Positions 9,806-20,570 of a stretch of 64,000 nucleotides of DNA are shown one piece after another. Below the pieces are notes generated by a model. It saw nothing but the letters and a program-made list of their open reading frames with translations, ran no database searches and was not told the origin of the DNA. The stretch is from the NCBI GenBank assembly GCA_964019335.1, contig OZ025688.1:1-64000 (forward strand), in the 5' to 3' direction. The translations under genes and the position numbers were made by a program. Origin of the DNA: Diplonema japonicum (Eukaryota > Euglenozoa > Diplonemea > Diplonemida > Diplonemidae). Positions within the stretch are counted from its first letter, which is position 1; every line of letters starts with the position of its first letter.

Positions 9806-11617
9806 CAACACCTTAGCCTCTTTTAACTCATATATATATCATTCAGGCTAATATACTATAAAACAGTAGTGACAACAGAAAGTAAAGAAGAAGACATCAG
9901 TACCTCCCCCCCCCTTCCTCCTCCTCCCTTCTGCTGTTCTACTTTGGGTGGATCAAGCATCTGAAGGAACAACAGATTTTTCTGGTGACCCTTACTCTTC
10001 AGTGTACTAGTTTCTTTTCATTATTCTGTGTTGGTCACCGATCACACCACACCGGTTGAGGAAGATGCAGTACAACTTGCTGGAAATGGTGGCAAAACGA
10101 GACTGGCTTCTCCAGGACAAGAGAATGCTAGAAACGTACACAACGCACCCCTGGAACAGATAACAGAAGGAAACGCTCATGCACACCACCTGAGTGGTAG
10201 GAGCTGAAGAAGCACGTGAGCAGGAGCCTGATGATGAAACACGGAGAAGACATTATCAAGTAGCTCAGGAATCTGAAGTAGTACAACAGACCGAGGAAGA
10301 TGAGTCACCACAATGGAACTCGTACTAGACTTCGAGAACAGGGAAAGGGGTAGATAAGTAGAGATAAGTAGACAAGGGCGTCCATTGGGAGCGTTGAGCG
10401 AACCCCGTCCAACCACAGCACACCCCCCAACAACGTGCTCCCTGGACATCTGTGCTCCACACGCTGGACAGCTGAGCTCAGCCTTCTTCCTGTTCGGTCC
10501 AGCCGCCTGCAGGAAGCCAAAGAAGAGAGTGGAGTGCCCTACCCTCAACCGCGAGATGACCGTCTCCGTTCAAAACTCTGACCCCCCATCTTTACTCAGG
10601 CATCCGGCATAGTGAGTGGAGTAGGTCCCTTCTTTCCACACCAGATATCCTCCGTGATACACACTCACGATGTGCCTCAGCCCATCAACACTGTTGAAAT
10701 AAACACAGAATAAGAGATGAGATAAAGGAGGTTCCTGTTCTGGAACGTCCTCGCTGGTGGAGTGCCTGTCAAAACGCATGATGCAGGTATTCACCCTCAT
10801 CGCCGACTCTGGCTTGCTTGACTGGGCCAGATCCGGGGTCTTCACGTCGCCGTCTGCAGCAACGGCAGGTACCGCTGCCCTTTCGTAATCCCGCCCCCGC
10901 CGGCTGCCTTGACGCCGGCCCTGCGGCCCCCGTGTTGCGCTGAAGTGAGTAGGGTGAGATCAACTTTTCAATTCTTTTAGTGTTTACATTCCCTTCCCTT
11001 CTCTTCCACTTCCTCTATCCTTTTCTTTACGTTATCATCATCATCTGGCGTCTGGCCTTTCTCTTACCAGTATGCCCGTCCCCCCCCCCCCCCTTTAAAC
11101 TTTTAAAATTTAAAATTAACATCCTCTTGTTGTCGTGTGCCCTGACATTGTAGTCAAAACGGATGGCCCAGCCTACTCTGAAGTTGCCCTGATGAGTCCT
11201 CTCATCTTCACACGAACGAGTGTGGTACAGCCATCCCCTCCCCCCGCCAGCCGGAGTGCAGTGGGGAGAGCAAATGCTTCCCCTATCATCCCCATGTGCA
11301 CACACACACTCGCTTCCCCTTTTGATTTTGAGAGATTTTACTCTCACCCTTTCATGTTTCGCTCAATGGAGCAATCCCTCTCGAGGGGGCGACCAGGGCC
11401 AGTTCCGGTCACCAGAGGTCCCAGTTGAGAAAAACGACGAACTGGGGTCAAGGTCCCGTCCGAGTCACGTAGGTCTACGCGGCTTGGAATTAAAGTAATT
11501 CAGCCCTCTTCGGCTGTTCCAAACAGGTGCACGGGTTGGTGGGGTCCACAGCTCCATCTGATTGCAGAAGAACTGGTCTTCGCCCTCCCTGTAATATTTC
11601 CATGCTTCCCTTCACCT
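9806..11617. other. Unassigned region, possible decayed minus-strand coding fragments
   Basis: No confident gene. On the minus strand, 10177-10548 contains a Cys/His signature (CPACGAQMSREHVVGGC) resembling zinc knuckles near the C-termini of retroelement proteins. Nearby minus-strand segments (10570-10963) look moderately protein-like but have no recognisable domain. The rest is pyrimidine-rich and low complexity, including a C run at about 11078-11092. Confidence 0.35.
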
Positions 11618-11667
11618 TTCCCCTTCCCAGGTGTTGCTCCCCCATGGTGGCACCTATTGGTATTTTG

Positions 11668-11703
<36 letters not shown>

Positions 11704-11800
11704 TTTTGAATTTCCCCTTTTCTCAGGTGTTGCTCTCCATGGCGGCCCTGCATTGGTATTTTGAAAAAAAAAAAAAAAAAAAAAAAAGAGTTTTGAATTC
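11618..11800 (+). repeat. Tandem duplication of a 93-bp unit with internal poly-A
   Basis: Copy 1 (11618-11710) and copy 2 (11711-11800) each run from TTTCCCCTT through CAGGTGTTGCTC and ATTGGTATTTTGA. A long A run follows, then GAGTTTTGAATT. The two A runs differ in length (about 34 versus 23). The pair ends exactly where the tRNA-like unit begins. Confidence 0.85.
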
Positions 11801-11878
11801 CTGTGTGGTAGAGTGGTTACCGTGCTCACCTGTCAGGCCCCCTTGTTCCAGGAGTCGCGGGTTCGAATCCCGACACAG
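11801..11878 (+). tRNA. tRNA-like unit (tRNA pseudogene or tRNA-derived SINE head)
   Basis: The ends CTGTGTG (11801-11807) and GACACAG (11872-11878) form a 6-bp acceptor-like stem. The internal promoter boxes are near-perfect: A box TGGTAGAGTGG (11806-11816) and B box GGTTCGAATCC (11860-11870). A T6 run at 11882-11887 would serve as a pol III terminator. A D-arm (GAG/CTC) and a T-arm (CGGG/CCCG) can be drawn. The anticodon arm is irregular: CCTG/CAGG closes a 16-nt loop, so no anticodon is assigned. A second orphan B-box-like motif, GGTTCAAACCC, lies at 11894-11904. A degenerate tRNA or SINE is more likely than a functional tRNA. Confidence 0.45.
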
Positions 11879-12993
11879 TGGTTTTTTCATCAGGGTTCAA
11901 ACCCCACTTGTGCTGTGTTTTTTCTACCAGAGAGCTGCTTCATTTTGTATAGTACAAAGTAAGGCAAATCACCAAAAAAAAATTATTACAAAAAAAAATT
12001 CCATATGTCGAACATTGGGCCCCGGACGCAAATAAATCCATTCCAGCCCTAGAAAAAGCAATTAGAAATTTTTTTAGCTCTTCAAAATGCGGGTTCTGGT
12101 GGGTCACTTAGCGAATATAGAGCGTAATGTTTTTTGGAAATTTTTATCATTTCAGTGGGCTTTGGGATGAGTTTGATTGCTTCTTTTCGTGGGCTTGCTT
12201 TTCATATGGGTTTTGTTTATTCCGAATATTTTCAACGGTGGGCTTTGCTACAAAAACCTTACACAAGTAAGAGTGCTGGCCCAGCGAGCTATGAGGGCAA
12301 AAACCTTCATTTTCTTCTAGAAGATGAGAAATATATTATAGTGCGACATGATCCTCTGCTCAACCCGGCGGACGTGGGAGGCCCTTCTTCGGAAGGTTAC
12401 CCGGGACACACCGCATGCATTAAGGACACAACGCGGAACGCAGAAGAAGCTACTGCTCAGCCGAGGTGCACCCTGTAATCAAGTAGACTCAGTTGTAGAC
12501 ACAGTTGCTTGTACGCCAGGTGGTTTATAAGCAACCAAAGTCACTCTTCTTCTTTTCCCCCTTTTCTTTTAGAAATCTGGGCAAGAAAAGAAGAGGTTGC
12601 AATTTTGTGCTAATACTATGTGTGATGGATGGGTTGATGCAATTGAGATGGACTCAAGACATTCACTGAAGCATCAAGCCCACTGTGACTGTTTTATGAG
12701 GACACAGTTACACCTGGTGTCAAAAACTCCATCTTGACACAGCAGAAGATAGGACACACTAGTGTGGTGAACCCAGTCACATGCTGTTTCTGAAGTACGC
12801 TGTAACTGTAGTTTCTGTGCCCTGAGATGTGTGTGTTGCACATTTTGCCTTTACCCTTTCTTCACTGAACCCTTCTAAATATTCTACAATGGCGTGTTTT
12901 GGCCAAACCAAACCCTTATGATCATCCCCTTCCTTTTTTTTGTTTTTTCCAAAGAAAAAACATCACTACAGAACCTTTATAACTCACAAAAAT
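11879..12993. other. No supported gene; contains dispersed repeat copy 5
   Basis: The sequence is AT-rich. One open frame at about 12134-12478 is not recognisable as a protein and ends within the dispersed repeat. A CAG acceptor-like site at 12969-12971 precedes the cold-shock gene. Confidence 0.5.
12385..12490 (+). repeat. Dispersed short repeat, copy 5
   Basis: It contains GGTTACCCGGGACACACCGC, GCATTAAGGACACAACGCGG, AACGCAGAAGAAGCTACTGC and GTGCACCCTGTAATCAAGTA. The blocks fall in the same order as in copy 2, including the GGTTAC start, confirming a common unit. Confidence 0.65.
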
Positions 12994-14281
12994 ATGTCCC
13001 TTGGGTTGGTGCCAGCTGGTTATCAGCAGACAGCTCCTGTAGTGCCTGGGGTATGCGACACCAACACTGAGTGCAATGCCTTACAGCAGCAACCACAATA
13101 CTTCCAGGCAGCAGGGCAGCAGGTGCTGGTTGACCCAAACCAACCACAGGTATTAACATATTACGTTCTATCTATCTCAGGTTGTTGCTCTTCCTCCTGC
13201 AGGACACATCCAACAGCAGCCTCAGTATATAATCCAGCAACCTAATGTGTTTGGTGGTGCCATTGGTGGCATCAGCATTGATCAAGGGCAAGCGAACCAA
13301 TTTACCCAAGCGGGTGTTGTGGGTGTGGCAAACGGTCTGCAGGGCGGTGTTGTTACTGCCCCACTAGCCGGAAGCAACAAACCTGTCTTCAAAGGCCTTG
13401 TCAAGAGATGGAATGTGCAGAAGGTATGCTTGCATATCGTGTCACATGCATTAGGGATACGGCTTCATCCAACCTGCTGAAGGCGGTGAGGATGTGTTTG
13501 TGCACCACTCAGTGGTTCACTCACCAGGCTTCAGGAGCTTGCTTGTACACAGTGATGTTGAATACGAAAAAGAGCCTGTTCCGGTATACACCTTGTTTGT
13601 ACAAACGATGAACCAATAATAGAACCAACCGAACCGCTTCAGAGCCACAAAGGTGACTGGAGCAGGAGGCGGGTTTGTCAAGGGAGCCAATAATGGTATA
13701 AATACTCTTTTGTTTAGTGGAGATAACATGGAGATATAAGAAGTACATCAGATGTGTTGTTCGCTGTTGACCTCCTCGTAGGTCATCACCGGTAGCACCT
13801 AGCAAACTGTACGAGAATCTTGGTTACTGCCCCCCCCCCCCCCCCCCCCCGGCTGGGGATGAGCTCACATCGCACAACGAGTGCCGAGGTGCTTCTTGTA
13901 ATCAAGTCTTGTGCAGGGCGCCACCACACTGGTCTCCTTTATCTCTTCTTATTTTTTTTTTGAGTCACACAAACAGTTTCTGTACCCCAGCAACAGCAAC
14001 AGCAACAGCAGCAGCAGCAGCAACCGCAACAGCAACCGCAACAGCAGCAATTGCAACCGCAGCAGCAACAGCAGATGCCACAGCAACAAATACTCCTTCA
14101 GCAGCCGCAGCAGTCACAGCTGCAGACTCAGCAGGTCAGACCAGCTGTGGCCATGACAGGTGTGGCACAGCCCGCAGCAGGTGTTCAGCCAATGTACCAA
14201 CTGGTTCCCATGAACCAAATGCAGCAGCCTTTAGCGGTGCCAGGGGTGACTGCTGCTCAGCCAGTTCAGAACGCCAACTAG
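12994..14281 (+). CDS. Cold-shock-domain RNA-binding protein with Q-rich tail
   Basis: This is a five-exon gene with introns 13150-13180, 13424-13454, 13584-13622 and 13696-13976; the spliced product is about 301 residues. After a Q/G-rich N-terminus the cold-shock domain reads [19 protein letters not shown], then [10 protein letters not shown] and, across the third intron, [18 protein letters not shown]. The GYGFI and VFVHH segments are the RNP1/RNP2-like strands that bind single-stranded nucleic acid. The C-terminus is polyglutamine-rich and ends QPVQNAN. CSD proteins usually act as cytoplasmic or nuclear mRNA-binding factors. The fourth intron is about 281 nt, far longer than the others, and contains dispersed repeat copy 6 and a 21-C run. 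The splice phases agree throughout. Confidence 0.8.
13812..13927 (+). repeat. Dispersed short repeat, copy 6, inside an intron
   Basis: It shares AATCTTGGTTAC with copy 2, a GTGCCGAGGTGC/TGTAATCAAGT part with copy 5, and CTTGTGCAGGGCGCCACCA with copy 4. It is interrupted by a run of 21 C at 13830-13850. It lies in the 281-nt intron of the cold-shock gene, on the sense strand. Confidence 0.6.
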
Positions 14282-16292
14282 AAGAGAAAAAAAGGAGAAA
14301 ACTAAGCAACAATTAACAAAATGAGACAAAAAAGTAAAAGAAGATTAAGGAATGATGATGTTCTACCCGACATGGTAAGAGGTAAAGAAAATGATTCCAT
14401 ATAGAAGAGAAAGAGAAGAAGAGGAAGAAAGAAAAGAAAGGAAAAGGAAATAGTTGTGGGTAAAGTATTCATTGAAAAGGGGGCAAAGGTTTCGAAGACA
14501 AAAAAGAGAATAAAAGAAACACTGCTTCTAGCTTTATTTCCTTACGTGGTGCTATCTTTTTAAGTTGCCACATATGCCTGTTCCTGTAAACCTCTTCTCT
14601 GGTTCTGGTGCCAAGGTTGTGGTGTGCTTCAATCATAGTCACCCGCTCTAGTACCTCTTATGTTCTATCTCCCTCTCCTCTGATGGTACGAATGGAAATG
14701 AAAATAACTATTTATGGCACTAAGCGATAAGGCTTCTATCTGCACCAGATGTACAGAAAGAACACATTATGTGCCGTGTACAAGATTTTATTTCAGCCCA
14801 ACAAATCTGCCCATGTTTATTGCCCCCCCCCCCCCCCCCCTCCTTTCCTTCTATTCTTTTATATTCTTTTATATTCTTTTATTTTCTTTCTTTTATATTT
14901 TCAATTTTTTATTATTTCCTTTTTTTATATTTTTCCTTACAACCGCAATGCAAACTTACACTTATTGTCCTGCCCCCCCACCTGGGGCCGCATCCCTTCT
15001 GTGTTTTTCTTTCTTTTTTTTTTTTGAATATTTTTTATTTTTTATTATTATTTCTGTTGGCCATACTCGTCCTTGGATAGTGGAAATATGGTATAGAAAG
15101 GTTACTCGACCCCTCTTGCCTATTGCCTCATTAAATAGTTATTCTTTCTTCTTGTGTCCACACTGCGGTGGGCTGAATTCTTTTCGCTTCTGTTCTGCCA
15201 CCGAAGTTTTTTCTTTTCTTTTTAGTTTGATATTTTTACTGCAACAGTTCAACACCAGCTTGCCCACCCCCTCCTTTTATTATTATTACTTTTAGTTAAC
15301 TTCCTACCACTCGACGGGTCGGTATGGCCAAATTATTTTTTGCCCTAAAACAAACAGTTTATCCGTTTGTAGCTGTTCTTTCGTTCATGTCATCTCGATT
15401 ATTTTCTTCTTCTTCTTTTTTTTCCTTCTTCTTCTTCTTCTTTTTTTTTTTCTCTTTTTTTTTTTCTTTTTCTTTTCTTGGGATCTGTAACCTATGCCAC
15501 CATGAAAAAGCGGTTTTTTCAGTGAGCCCCCTGCACACTGAGATTTTATCGAGTTTTTGGTTTTTTTTTTTGTTTTATCTTTTTTGTTTTTATTCAATCT
15601 TCTTTGTTAGCTCTTTTTTGTAAGCAAATACAAGAAGGGTTGATTATTTATTTGGTATTTCCCCTCCCCCGTAACCCGAATCACAAACTGGCGTTTTGGG
15701 CTTGTGATTGCGGTTGGCAATATTATTTTTATTTTTATTTACCCCCTCCGAGGATTCTTTTCTTCTTGTCTTTTTTCCTTATTTCTTCTTTTCCTTCTTT
15801 GTATTTTTTTTCTTTTTTAAATATTTTTTGTTGTTGCTGTTTTCCCTTTCTTTCTTTTTTCCCTTTGGCATAGGTATTCTCAAACTTATCTTTTATTTAA
15901 AATAATTTCGCCGTTCTTTATTTCTTTTATCTTTCTTTTTCTTTCTTTTTTACGGAAAATAGACACTGATAACTTCGCTTGAGCCTCACTTCTGCAGCTT
16001 GTTACCCAACAGCAAGCAGCTGAATGGCTTGCGGCCTCTTGCCTCCTCCAGCCAGGTCTAAGGACAGGTGCCTGGCGGGCTTTGATGTTAGCTGCCTTTT
16101 TCTGCACACTTCCAACTGATGATATTTCTACTTCTCTTTTTTTTTGTTCAAGCCCCATTTTCGGTTTGCAATTCCATTCTATGTCTGCGTGCAGCCTCAC
16201 CTGCCGGTGGTACGGAGGCCTTAGGTGCCACTGTGGTCCCGCCTGTAGAGTTCCAATAAGGAAGACACAGTATGGTAAGCTGCATACAAACT

Positions 16293-16335
<43 letters not shown>

Positions 16336-18252
16336 GTCTTTTATTCCTTTTATTTCATTTTATTTATATTTTACAGTGCCATATCTTTTTTTGGGCGCAG
16401 TCAAGAGAAAAAAAAAAGAAGAAAAAAAAAAAAAAAAAGAGGTCTGAATTTGTCTTCGGGTAGGAACTTCATAAAAAAGAATACCTTTTTTTTGCCCCCC
16501 CACCCTTCTTTTTTGAGTTTCATTGTTGGCGGCCTGTTCGTTGCCACCGCATTACATGCCTTGTAACTAAAGTAGAGAACCCCTCTAAAAAAAAGGAAAA
16601 CACAAACAAAGTACTCTTGATGATCATTTCTTTGGATCCTAAGGCTAGTTTTAGTACATGCAAACAGATGCCAGCAGTCTTGACCTCCTCTTTAGGAACT
16701 TGTCCATATTTTTTTTTATTCACTTACCCACCTCCCCCCTTTTTTGTCCCGCTTGTGATTTTATGGCCAGTGTTCACAAGCACCTCTTTGTGGTCGCAGC
16801 CCGTGAGTGCACTACCTGTGCAGGGCTACAGGGACAATGAAGCTTTTACTCTTCTCTTCTTTTTCCTTTCGTTCTTTATTTATCCACCTGTCACTATATT
16901 CACTTCGAGGGTCCTGGCCGCTTTAGAATCCGCCACCAGTGTGGACCGCAACACTAGTGTTACCACAAATATTGGCAGTGTGCTTGGTGTTGGGCCACTG
17001 ACCATGCAGCAATTTGGGGCCTATTAGCATCTTGCTTCCCCCCCTTTTTTTATATTATCTCTCTTTTTTTCATACCCCCCCCTTAAACAAAAAAGAACCT
17101 AAAAAGAAAGAGAACACCCTACTATTTTTTTTTTTGTTCAATGATGTCAAAAAAAAGAAAAGAAATCATCAATTTTACAAGATTCTATTCGAACTTCCAA
17201 CAGTTTTTCAGTTTGCAGTATTTTAGGGGTTTTAAAAAATCGGTCAATTTGGTAAATATTAATTTTTACAAAGTCTAGCTGTTTTCTCGAAGCCATGATT
17301 TTTTTTTTTTTTTTTTTGAATTGCACCATTACATTGGCATCGAAAAGCGTAGGTGATTTCTCAAAGAAAAAAAAATCTCTGTTGATCCCCATTTTTTTTT
17401 GCCCCTTTTTTTTGTTTCCTTTGTCTTTTATTTCGTTTAAACCCTCAGCTTTTTTTCTTGTTATTGTTTTTGTTTTTTGTTTCACCTTTATCCATCTACC
17501 TAGTTCCGTATTTGATGACACAGGAACTACAGGGGAAAGTGGCGCCACCTGGGGTGTCCTGACCTCTCATCGTTGGTGCAGGAGAACTACCTCTCCCGTG
17601 GCACACCCCTTCCCCCCCCGCTATTTCGAAACAAGCTTCTTTTTTTTTTCTAAGAGTAAATCAGTAGTGTGATGGCACTGAGACATGAAAAGAAAAAAGG
17701 AAGAAAAAAAAAGAGAAAAAAGAAGAAAAAAAGTAAATAAGCAGATACGGCTATTTATTCGCAATTTCGTCGGAGTTTTAAAAACAAAAAGATCAGTACC
17801 TCCATAGGAGATGTACCCCAAGAATCCATAACCTGCTTTCAAAGCTAGCTAATGGATGACACCAGAGCAAGTAAATCCTTGCTCACAGTGTTCTGTGTTT
17901 CAATTTTTTTTGTTTTTGTTTCTTTTACAAATAACATTTTCGTAAACATTTGACAAAAGTAGCGAATAAGTGGCCGTATAAAAAGGTAAAATAAAGAAAA
18001 TAAAATAAATTTTTAAAAAAAAAGAAGACAAGGAAAAGAATGCATACTCGCTCACAATACAATAACAATTCAAGCCTAAGGAACGGTAGCGGCAGCTTTG
18101 TGCGTTGCCTGCTACCGGCAATGCCTAACGCCTCGCATCGGCAGCGATACCCAGGTACATAGTCAAAGGCATCATGCCGGGGATAGTAGCTAGTTGTATA
18201 TTCCGATTCGATTTCCTTCCATTCATGCACTCAGTTAGTTCCCCGCATAAAG
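14282..18252. other. Long T-rich spacer with a few unassigned protein-like patches
   Basis: It is dominated by T, A and C homopolymers and TTTC-type low complexity; frames rich in Phe/Leu are artefacts. Three stretches are less biased: 15963-16265 (frames reading QLVTQQQAAEWLAASCLLQP and SPAGGTEALGATVVPPVEFQ), 16785-17027 (ending VLGVGPLTMQQFGAY then stop) and 17500-17625. They could be exons of a fast-evolving Q/A-rich gene. I cannot place convincing GTAT donors between them. Confidence 0.35.
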
Positions 18253-18887
18253 ATGGTCAAGTACTGTTCCGCACCCAAGGACAACGCCAACACGGCGAGG
18301 GCTAAGGTATGTCACATGCAACACACTATACACACCACAGGGGTCTGACCTCAGGGTCCACTTCAAGAACACATGGCAGGTTGCCGATGTGCTCAGGGGT
18401 ATGCCTTTCGTCAAGGCTCAGAAGTACCTGGAGGACGTTATGGAGCACAAGAGGTGCATCCCTTACCACAGGTTCTCCCACGCCGCCGGTAGGACCCCCC
18501 AGGCTAAGGAGTTCGGTCTTACTCAGGGTAGGTGGCCCAGGAAGTCGGTGGAGCTCTTCCAGAACCTTCTCAAGAACGCCGAGTCGAACGCTGACCAGAA
18601 GGGGCTTGAAGTGAAGGACCTTAAGCTCTCGCACGTCGTTGTCCAGAGGGCCCAGAAGATCCGCAGGAGGACCTACAGGGCCCACGGTCGTATTGGGGCC
18701 TACATGGCAAGCCCCTGCCACGTGGAGATGTTCCTGGAAAAGAGGGACGCTACCGTGCCCAAGCCCACTGCGCAGGCTCTCCGTCAGGGCCGCGTCAAGG
18801 TATGCGTGTCACAACACCAACAACCCACCACAGCCCCCCGCACACAAGCGCTTCGGTGACAGGGCCCACAGGTGCACCTACAAATAA
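18253..18887 (+). CDS. RPL17: 60S ribosomal protein L17 (uL22)
   Basis: This is a three-exon gene with two 34-nt introns (18307-18340 and 18800-18833); the product is about 188 residues. Family signatures are GSDLRVHFKNT, RGMPF, a basic TQGRWPRKSVELFQNLLKNA segment and RRTYRAHGRIGAYMASPCH. The last is the highly conserved uL22 loop that lines the exit tunnel. It is a structural component of the cytosolic large ribosomal subunit. The start follows a TCAG acceptor-like site at 18231-18234, 18 nt upstream, after a pyrimidine-rich stretch. Identification is secure; both introns end ACCACAG. Confidence 0.97.
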
Positions 18888-19032
18888 GCATGTTGCTTTT
18901 CTTCAGTGTGATCAGTAGGATTTTGAAACAACGGATCATCCCCGCCCCCCCCCCCCCCTCCCCCCGTTGTGCTTTACGGTCATACCTTCTTTGGTTCGTT
19001 TTATTACCATCTCAAAGGTAACCGTTACCAAG

Positions 19033-19781
19033 ATGAATGCATTCGAAGTGGAGCAGCTGCTGTTCGAGACGATGGAGTGCAACATGTACAGGTTGCCGCC
19101 TCTGCAGAACACGGCGGGCCACAAAGCTTCGGAGTGGCAGGACAAGATGATCTGGACAGGAATTTGCAAAGGTATGCTTTCGTTATGTCTCATCACCACA
19201 GTGGTTGCAAAGGGCAACACGGCAACTGTCAAGTTGCTGGAGGCCGATGGGACTGTCTTTGCCCAGTGCCCCATCCAAACGGGCGCCGATGTATGTCTGT
19301 CAACACTCGAGAACAAACAACAGGCTCCTAAAAGCATGACACCTGCCATCGATAGCAGCAGGTACTTTGTCCTCCGAATCGAGGACAAGGGAAAGCACGC
19401 TTACATAGGCATCGGTTTCAAGGATAGGGACGAGGCCTTCGATTTCAAGGTGTCTATTACCGACCACAAGAGACAGGAGACGAGATCCGAGTCCCAACCT
19501 GTGTACACAGGACCCAAGCAGGATTTAGAACTTAAACAAGGTGCAAAGATAGTTGTCAATTTGGGAGGCAAAGTGAAGCCTGCGGAGAAGAAGAGCAGGC
19601 CTAGCGGAGGCCTTGCACCCCCCCCATCTCGTGTGATGCCCCCGCCTAGCAATTTCACGAGACCTCCCCAGCAGGTGAAGGCGCCCGAACAAAGCAACCC
19701 TTTCCAACCCGCACCACGTGCAAACCCCCAGCAGCAACAGCAACAGCAACAGCAACCGACACCAAGTCTGTTTCAGCAACC

Positions 19782-19819
<38 letters not shown>

Positions 19820-20345
19820 CGACACCTAGTCTGTTTCAGCAACCACAGCCACAACAACAGCAACAGTCTGCACCTAGTCTTTTTCAGCAGCCTCAGCAGC
19901 AAAACCAGCCGCAGCAGGTACCACAACAACAACAGGTTAACCTGTTTGGACAACAACCGCAGTCCCAGCAGCAGCCGCAGCAACAAGCGTCTGGTCTGGA
20001 CTTCCTTCTAGCTGATCCAAAACCCCATGAAAATAAACCGTTTGACCCGTTCGAAGTAGTGGCACCAAATGCACCAGTACAACAGCAGTTCCAAGCACCT
20101 ATTTACCAGCAGCAGTCTCAGAACCAACAGCCCCTGCAGCAGCCTCTGCAACAACAGCACCAGCCGCCACCACAAACTCATACGAATGGAGATCTCTTGG
20201 ACTTCGGACCTGAAGACACCAAACAAGCAAAAAGCTCAGTATGTTGTACCTACCTTGCACACGCAAACAGGTTCTTGATGCTTTCGCTCCTACACACCAG
20301 CAGCCACCCACCCAGAAGTTGCAAAATTGGGACCCTTTTCAATAG
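19033..20345 (+). CDS. NECAP-like endocytic adaptor-binding protein
   Basis: This is a four-exon gene with introns 19172-19201 (30 nt), 19291-19323 and 20239-20270; the product is about 405 residues. The N-terminal PHear domain is recognisable: YRLPP near the start, a SEWQDKMIWTGICK segment, SSRYFVLRIED and AYIGIGFKDRDEAFDFKVS. NECAPs bind AP-2/AP-1 ear domains and regulate clathrin-coated vesicle formation. The long linker is Pro/Gln-rich with pure Q tracts and repeated PSLFQQPQ units. The spliced C-terminus ends LQNWDPFQ, a WDPF/DPF-type short motif where animal NECAPs carry WVQF. The final exon is only resolved by splicing; the unspliced frame runs on into unrelated sequence. Confidence 0.9.
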
Positions 20346-20570
20346 TTCTGGAGAGAACATATGGCAAACACATAACTGCTCTTGGTTAGTGTTCAAGAAG
20401 GATATTGCACACACCCGGTTGAGCTGCGGAGTTGCATCCTGCGATCCTTCACCCTGCATTTGCATGTGCCAGTTGACTGGAGGCAGGCAAGCAGGCTCCC
20501 TAGGGGACGCCCCAGAAATTTTGTCTTTATTAGCATTACCATTTAGTACTTTCTTACAGAGAAGACAAAA

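Noticed and set aside
14714-15905. Hydrophobic Phe/Leu/Tyr-rich open frames as membrane proteins
   Set aside because: They are translations of poly-T and TTTC tracts, lack conserved motifs, and overlap in all three frames.
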